Positions 58,104 through 64,000 of a stretch of 64,000 nucleotides of DNA are shown piece by piece. The DNA lies in contig KV748179.1 in NCBI GenBank assembly GCA_001692895.1, positions 4,167,222 through 4,231,221 of the forward strand, written 5' to 3'. The notes beneath the pieces were generated by a model, which did not search any database, had not been told where the DNA came from, and worked only from the letters and a program-made list of their open reading frames with translations. A program made the position numbers and the translations under genes. Each line of letters starts with the position of its first letter. Positions within the stretch are counted from its first letter, which is position 1. The stretch is from Cenococcum geophilum 1.58 (taxonomy: Eukaryota > Ascomycota > Dothideomycetes > Gloniales > Gloniaceae).

Positions 58104-58110
58104 TGAGTCA
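58104..58110. promoter_or_regulatory. Gcn4/CpcA-type site TGAGTCA between divergent genes
   Basis: A perfect TGASTCA heptamer in the 219-bp region between the ATGs at 57988 (minus) and 58208 (plus). This is the binding site of the cross-pathway control bZIP factor (Gcn4/CpcA/CPC1) or AP-1-like factors. Activity is inferred only. Confidence 0.35.
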
Positions 58111-58207
58111 GAACAAGAAGGGCATCGGATGGGACAGGGCTGAGGACGTCCAGCTGCAAGAGGGTCCATTACATAAGCTTGCTGCACCCTCTTTTGATAG
58201 CCTCACG

Positions 58208-58915
58208 ATGCTGGATTCGAGGGTCGTCGAGTCTCTCGTTGCAGCATTCACGTTACGCGTCTCAATTTCCTGTAACGAGACCTTCCTCAAGCAGCCGTAC
58301 ATCGCCAACAACCATAGGCTGCTTACAGCTGGTGGGAGAAGGATGCCCGAATCAAGGAGGCTGGAGGACCCAGAGGCCGTGCTGGAGAGCGTAATGGAGG
58401 AAATACAGCTAAGACCAACGCTACGGCAGAAAGTTAGGCATGTTATCCACACGGTTCTCGGGGGCTCTGCGGTTCTTATGGTCGTTTTTGCCGGGCAGTC
58501 GGGTTTGAGCATTAGTCGGTGGCTGGTCTTAATGTGAGCGTTTGGCAGTTTCTGGTATAATTTCTACTAGCTGACAAGTCCAATGCGGAACAGATGCTCT
58601 ATACTATGGTTGTTTTCAATGTTGTACATAGTATGGGAAAACCCAACCACCTTCCGCCGGTATGCTCACCCCTATGTTACGGGTAGAATACCCCGTCGTT
58701 GTTACGACGCTTATCCTTACTACAGACGACTTCCCTCAAACATTGTAATAGACATTCTGTTGTATGGATACATTGTGGGCATGTTTCGAGTTAATGTTGC
58801 CGACTCGTATATACTCCTCCCCGCTATCATCACAATCGGGATTATACTGGCAGACGTTGTCCACACGTGGCTGTCTCGAAGACGTCTGCTAGCTGTATCA
58901 CTACACCACAACTAA
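58208..58915 (+). CDS. Small multi-span membrane protein, probable two exons, ~220 aa
   Basis: ATG 58208; open for 109 codons to 58537. A second open frame in the same phase runs from 58579 to TAA 58915. A 45-nt intron 58534-58578 (donor GTGAGC, CTGAC near the 3' end, acceptor AAG) would join them; the branch is unusually close to the acceptor, so this detail is uncertain. The N-terminal half is soluble (ESVMEEIQLRPTLRQKVRH), followed by hydrophobic spans around VLGGSAVLMVVFAG, CSILWLFSMLYIVW, IVIDILLYGYIVGMF and YILLPAIITIGIILADVV. Arginine-rich loops (RYAHPYVTGRIPRRC) separate the spans. No family recognised. The paired, head-to-head arrangement with another small membrane protein suggests shared regulation. 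Normal composition, no RIP. Confidence 0.5.
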
Positions 58916-59542
58916 CGGCAGGGGTTAAGGGGGTGAGGAGGAAAAGTTGGAGTTGTGGAGCATTTTCAATCTGGTCGATGGAATATCTGGACTGCCGAAG
59001 TGGATCAATACTCGGATTGATTAATTTCAAGGTTAGGACCGCCATCGACCCCACGTTGGAGTTATGGAATCTTTTGACAACAGCCGACAATAACCTACGT
59101 GGATATACCTGGACTACCCAAAGCGGATTCTGAGATGAATTAGTTTTGTTAAGTTAAGGTCATTGCGTAGGCATTTCCCGCGGTAATCACCTTTCTCCTG
59201 TTTGAGCAGAGCGAGCAATTGGAGTTCAGGACTATGGGGGCGTTTACCTACGATAGAGAAACAGGGGTTACTGGAATGCTCCATTGGACCGCTATGACGG
59301 ATTAGATGGAGCATTTAGGTTCTTCTGGCATCTGGACCTCACGCTGCGGAGCACCACTCTACTATGCTTAGCATTGCACGGTTAGGATTGCTCTCGAATC
59401 GCATGTGCACGTTATGTTTACGAAGGGGACAACTGAGCAATGTATAGCGCATAGAACGGTTGTGGCTAATTCAATTTCACATTTTGAAATCTACTTTTCT
59501 CCGGGTTTTATATTAAGTAAGACCTTTTGAGCTCCAAAAGTA
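58916..59542. other. Intergenic with a degenerate ~125-bp tandem duplication
   Basis: Two diverged copies start at GTTGGAGTTGTGGA (about 58,946) and GTTGGAGTTATGGA (about 59,056), each followed by an ATAT-CTGGACT-CC block and a TTAAGGT/AAGGTTAGG block. A weak third start, AATTGGAGTTCAGGA, is near 59,218. No gene. Confidence 0.45.
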
Positions 59543-60482
59543 TTGACATTCTTAAAACCAGAGTCATTCTCATGTAAGAAAACTCCCATTTGCTATCCCC
59601 CACAACGGTGGCGTTGGCGTATGCATAAACGCATGGAATCCTTGGCGCGCTTGGCAAAAAAAACACGCCAAATTCATTACCTCAGCTCTATAATCGATAA
59701 ATATCTCTACCCTATTAGCCTCCGCGATATTAAGTAGAAAGTGCCGCCAAACGGGTAATGTGTTAACAATTAAATTGCCTGCCCCCACTATAAATATAAC
59801 ATTAGTTAACCGGCGGACGCCTATTTAAATACTGACTGGAGTATCCGCCGAGCGGATTTCGCGCTGGGTAATAAAGGAAGAGAAGATTAAGGTTATTTTA
59901 GAGCATTTACGGAGGTCGCTAACGTCTAAATTTGCACCTTCCTAATTAGGAAAATTGACTCACCGCCCACCGGCAGAACATGATTTTTAACGCTGGACGC
60001 GTCAAATTCGTTCTTAAATCTTTAAATAAAAGGCAATATATAGGTGATTGATTGATTAATTAATGAACTGGCTATCTGGAAGGTAATAACGACTACGTAG
60101 GCGCAGCTTCTTACCCTACAGCGACTCTATTAAGGCCTCTACTGCTTAAGTAGAGTCCTCTGCGCCCTTAATTTAAGGCCTTAATTCTGCCTTCTTAGTA
60201 AGCTTTTATATAGAGTTTTAGTGTTAAATGTATTTTAGAGGAGGCTCTGCTTGGCGCAGATTTCTAGTAGAGCTACTAGTAGAGTATTCCGCAAAGCCTT
60301 CCGTAGAGCCTCTAGAGCTTTTAGTAGAGCCTTCTATAGGGCTTCTACCTTAATCCTTCTTTACCCACTTTATAGATTGGTTAATTATAACCCATTAAAT
60401 ATCCGCCGCCTTATAGCGTTAATTGTTATGCTTATTTAAAGCCTGCTGCTTATACTGCCGCTACCGCTACTTTAGCTACTGC
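59543..60482. other. Transition zone to AT-rich repeats
   Basis: Composition declines gradually. An adenine run near 59,658 and short frames without motifs. From about 60,000 the DNA is repeat-like, and 60,230-60,360 holds a minisatellite (separate entry). Confidence 0.35.
60255..60350. repeat. Degenerate 12-bp minisatellite (TAGAGCCTTCYR)
   Basis: Units such as TAGAGCCTTC and AGAGCTTTTAG at 12-bp spacing are the reverse-strand relatives of the GAAGCTCTGCAC arrays at 6539 and 9791, and give the same R-A-S/R-A-F type of peptide repeat. Confidence 0.5.
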
Positions 60483-60674
60483 TGTTACGAGATAGGGGCA
60501 GTGGCTACAAGCGTATGTATTTAAGGAGTCTATAAGACGTTACGCGATCAATCGTAAGGGTCGAGGGCGTAAGGAGGTAATATACCTACGCGTAGCTGAT
60601 ATAAGCTGTACGCGAGGTGTATATAAGAGCACGGGGCTCTCCTATAGAGGCCCCTGCGGTAGGGTTCCGTAACA
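60483..60674 (-). repeat. Gypsy E 3' LTR
   Basis: 192 bp with inverted ends TGTTACG...CGTAACA; GC-richer than the element body. Confidence 0.7.
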
Positions 60675-60820
60675 CTACCCCCCCTCCTATAGAGGCGGAG
60701 CTCCGGCGACGCTGTGGTTACTATATATATATAAAAGGGACACTTAAGGCATAAAAAAGAAGAAAGGGGGGTATTGCTAAAGGCTTAAAACAACGTTATA
60801 TAATAGGGCTTGGCATCTAA

Positions 60821-60876
60821 AAATCCAACTAATTAGATAACTTTAACCGCTAGTCAAAGTTCCTAGACATCTTAAT
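60821..60876. repeat. Dispersed box shared with Copia D 3' region
   Basis: Matches 47278-47332 over about 55 bp (AACTAATTA-ACTTTAACCG-GTC-AAGTTC core), although the host elements belong to different superfamilies. Confidence 0.55.
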
Positions 60877-61953
60877 AATATAATCGCACTTTACCGCAAT
60901 CTAATAGCAATTTACCCTTACGTGGTAATATATAGCGGTTTAACTCTATAAGGGCTTCTATAGAGGATTAGGTATAAAATCTCTACTTAGGCCCAGTTTC
61001 TATAGGTTCGCGTAGTAAAAGTCGCTAATTAAATCCTTTGCATTTTTAAAGTCTTCCTGTAGTTGCCATTCTAGCTAATCTATGTCGAATCCTATATATA
61101 TAGCTCTATAGTAGAGCCATTATCCTCTACCTTTGCTAAAGTATTTAGAGTTAATAATTTATTTAACGGTCTACTCCTTATAGTTNTTATCTTTATTCTT
61201 ATCTTAAATTAGTACTAGTAGGGGTTTAGGCTATATTTACCCTAGTAAGGGATTAAGCTAATAAAGGTATAGTAGCTATAGGTGAAATACGGGCTATATC
61301 CCGCAAGTAGCTAGGGTAAGTAGGAGTTTTAGCTTATATATAGCTCCCTTATTAATAACTTATTTAATTAAATAGGGGCTAAGGTTCTTATAATTAAGTA
61401 ACTTTATAGGCCTCTATATAGAGATATTATATATATCTAGCTATACCCAGTCGCTAACATGTATCTCCGGTAGTAGTGTTCTATAATAGTTAGCGAAGTA
61501 AGCCTACTTTACTTAAGCCTAAGCCATTTCTCCCTTATAGTAGTTAAGTAGATTTTTTATACGGTCTATATACTAGTTAGTAAATAGCATCTTAAGGCGT
61601 TTTTTATATAGTAGTTTCTTATTAATAGGTTCTAGTAGCTCTATACCGGATTAGGGGTAATAACCCTTATTCGCAAAGAACGGGGTAAGTCCTGTAGTAG
61701 TTAAGATATAGTTATTTACTGCGAATTTACCTAGTAGGAGGTAATCTACTTAGTTATCTTAATTATAGGCAACTACCTATTATAGGTATGCTTTTATACT
61801 AGCATTAGCATTTTCCGGTTGCCTAGCAGTTTTATAGTAGAAGGATATAGATATCTTAATAGAGATACTAAGGCGTTAGTAAATTTATCTCTATATATTA
61901 GAGTTAAATTATATACCTTAGTCGGACGTAATTAAGTTAGGTAACCTATATAG

Positions 61954-62220
61954 TTAGTAGACTTTATAAAGGAAGGTATTAGTAACGTTACTAACAGCTA
62001 CGCCTTTAGTTGGGACGTAGTGGCGCTCTTTTATAAGTCGGTATATTATTATAAGGATGTTCTTATAGGTACGGCCATATTGTTTATAGGGTGGTAGGTT
62101 AACAATAAAATCTATAGCGATATCCGCCTGTAAGCTTTGCAGTGCGAAGAATTGAATAAACGACTTAATTGTGAATGTAGCTCTAAAGTATCTATATATA
62201 CACGAACAAAGGTGGGTCAC
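61954..62220 (-). pseudogene. Gypsy E integrase core fragment (fossil)
   Basis: An 88-codon open stretch contains ADIAIDFIVNLP, the first catalytic aspartate region of Gypsy integrases, followed by NILIIIYRLIKERHYVPT (the conserved V-I-V-D-R-L-T-K block). It is part of a degraded pol and not a functional gene. Confidence 0.75.
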
Positions 62221-63019
62221 AAGTACCCCTTAATCTTATCCTCAATATAGCCGTAATTGACATTTTAGGCTAATTAAAGCGGCTGTAACCTTTACGGTCC
62301 ACAGTAGGTAATACAGCAGTGTCTTTGACGTAGTACTGGTAGTCGGTTACACCGCCTATTGTCGTATAGGTACTAGTAGGGAGTATAGTAGTCCTTAGTA
62401 CTTTGTATAAAAGGCCTTAATACGCTTATAACCATAGTAGGTACCTATTAAGTGTTTAACTAAGTCTGTTATTTTAGGCTAGAAGTAGTATTAGTTAAAG
62501 AGCTTATAGATTCCTTTTTTGCCTAGGTGGCCGCTTAACCGGAGGTCGTAGGCTATTTAGATTAGTTGCTGTTATAAGTTTTCTAAGTTAGGGATAAATA
62601 GGCGGCCTCTATAATAGAGTCTATTCTCTTTTACTTTTAAGGCTGCTATATTAATCTAGCCTAGGCTTTAGAGGTTAGTAGGTAGTATATAGGCGCTAGC
62701 GGTTTTTACGGTAATAAGTTAATATAGTAATGGGTTAATAGAGGTGTTATATACTATAGTAATAAGCTTATTAATTTTAAAAGGTAACTCTAGTTCTATA
62801 GTATAAAGCTAAGGTGCTGTTAGCTCTATTATAGGTAGTATACCTAGGGCTAAATTCCATACTTTTAGGATTGTTTATTGCTAGAACTAATTTTAGGGGT
62901 CTTCTTTTAACTAAGGTGTTACGGACGCTTTAAGTACGATGTTATAACTACTTGGAGAGGAGTTGGAAGAAGCTAGTTAGTTAATATAAGCACGGTTTAG
63001 GATGGAACCCATGAAACCA

Positions 63020-63337
63020 TGTAACGAGGAATAGTAAGCAGAGTCACGTGATGTGATCTGTATAATCTGTATAATCTGCGAGATCTATAACAGAGTGAAT
63101 AGAGTAGACAGAGCAGATAGAGCAACAACTTTCTTAGGAGTACGGTTGTGTATTTAAGGACCCTTAGTCCCTACCTAGATAGTTCTTTCCTCGTAGTGAT
63201 TTTTAGAATATAATTAGAGTTAATCTATTAGGCAACCACTCCACCAGTTATTATTACGTTGTTAACTTACTTGTAATACCTATATACCTAGCCTATTAAT
63301 AAGTCCACCGTGGTCCCTACTATAAGGCTTCGTTATA
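63020..63337 (+). repeat. Gypsy F 5' LTR
   Basis: 318 bp, inverted ends TGTAACGA / TCGTTATA (the latter RIP-altered from TCGTTACA). Confidence 0.68.
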
Positions 63338-63377
63338 TAATCACTACTACAGTTACGGTTTTAATAAGTCGAACAAT

Positions 63378-64000
63378 ATGCCACTAAAAGCAGCCACTAT
63401 AACGCCATTGACGGCGGCAATTACGTTAGGATTAGGTAACGACACTAGTATGGTAAATACTAACTTACAATAACCTATGACAGTAGGACAGTTATAAGCA
63501 ATAGTTAATTAGTTAATGGGAAATAATGCGGCACTTAAAAATAGGATTAATAGGATAGGAGTAGTAAAGGTTAAGTTACTATCAATTAAAAGATTCTTAG
63601 AAGAGAGATTAAAGCTTAAAGGATTCCTTATGTAAATACACTTTAAGGTTGCGCAAGAAGGAGTAAAGCTGGTAATAACTATGGATCAAGTAGCATATGC
63701 AGGATTGTTCTTATTAGGAAGAGCACTTAAATAATTTAAGCCTTACCTTATAGAGATATAAGCAAATAGAATAATAACAACAAACTAAGAAGTACGGTTT
63801 ATGTTTTTAAGCTAGAATAGATTTATAGAGCGACTTATACAAATGTTTGGGGACCTAGAAGCGACAACTACAGTGGAAAAAAAGCTTTAGGACCTAACAC
63901 AATAAACTTTAGCAATTAAGTACACAATATAATTCTAAACGCTAGCTATATAACTTAAGTGGAATAATAAGGCGCTTATGGCATAGTATAAACAAGGACT
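63378..64000 (+). pseudogene. Gypsy F gag, partial (fossil)
   Basis: ATG at 63378 (MPLKAATITPLTAAITLGLG start). The region near 63,590-63,860 follows the retrotransposon gag pattern (F-L-x-x-Y/H-F, G-R-A-x-x, a W/F-x-x-F-x-x-x-L block). Continues past the window end; RIP-altered with several breaks. Confidence 0.6.

Larger units (their letters stand above)
60483..63019 (-). mobile_element. Gypsy E, 3' part on the minus strand, fossil
   Basis: 3' LTR at 60483-60674 (192 bp; in plus orientation TGTTACGAG...CCGTAACA), preceded in element sense by a purine tract (ACTACCCCCCCTCC on the plus strand). The integrase zinc-binding region is about 62,510-62,350 and the catalytic core is about 62,220-61,700. 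The element is cut at 63019 by Gypsy F, and its 5' part would lie beyond the window. RIP-altered with many breaks. Confidence 0.75.
63020..64000 (+). mobile_element. Gypsy F, 5' part, runs off the window, fossil
   Basis: 5' LTR 63020-63337 (TGTAACGAGG...TTCGTTATA), then a leader and gag. Inserted into Gypsy E; left flank AACCA (63015-63019) is the expected target copy. The LTR is only moderately RIP-altered. It is broken in the visible part. Confidence 0.72.

Overview
The window looks like nuclear DNA of a filamentous ascomycete (Pezizomycotina). Host genes have short GT-AG introns and ordinary base composition. Between about 2,895 and 53,735, and again from about 60,000 to the end, the DNA is strongly AT-rich with CpA/TpG worn down to TpA. 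That is the signature of repeat-induced point mutation (RIP) acting on transposable elements. No bacterial-type operons, CRISPR arrays or tRNA genes were seen.

Layout. (1) 1-2,894: gene-bearing DNA with the 3' part of an Hsp70-like ATPase gene and a small conserved-looking protein of unknown function. (2) 2,895-11,983: RIP-altered DNA with two solo LTRs, a foldback MITE and several minisatellites. A composite satellite block is present twice, the left copy RIP-worn and the right copy GC-rich. (3) 11,984-38,277: one Gypsy element stretched to 26.3 kb by six independent insertions: Copia A, a 5'-truncated LINE, a solo LTR, a TA-flanked MITE, Copia B and a near full-length LINE. Every boundary is fixed by a matching target-site duplication. 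(4) 38,278-53,735: two minus-strand Copia elements (C and D) of a second family in unclassified AT-rich DNA. (5) 53,736-60,000: an island of normal composition with a broken acetyl-CoA carboxylase 3' fragment, a two-exon gene of unknown function with an in-frame 15-bp repeat, and two small multi-span membrane protein genes in head-to-head orientation sharing a 219-bp promoter with a Gcn4/CpcA-type site. (6) 60,001-64,000: a minus-strand Gypsy 3' end interrupted by a plus-strand Gypsy that runs off the window.

The host genes do not form an evident pathway; the divergent membrane protein pair is the only arrangement suggesting shared regulation. I did not find a convincing new biological system. 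The best candidates for a second look are: a hairpin-bearing dispersed repeat at the 3' ends of unrelated retroelements, present in Copia A but missing at the same place in Copia B; LTRs that carry variable-number internal repeats; and the duplicated satellite block with one-sided RIP. All retroelements are treated as fossils: every one is visibly degraded, with many breaks each.
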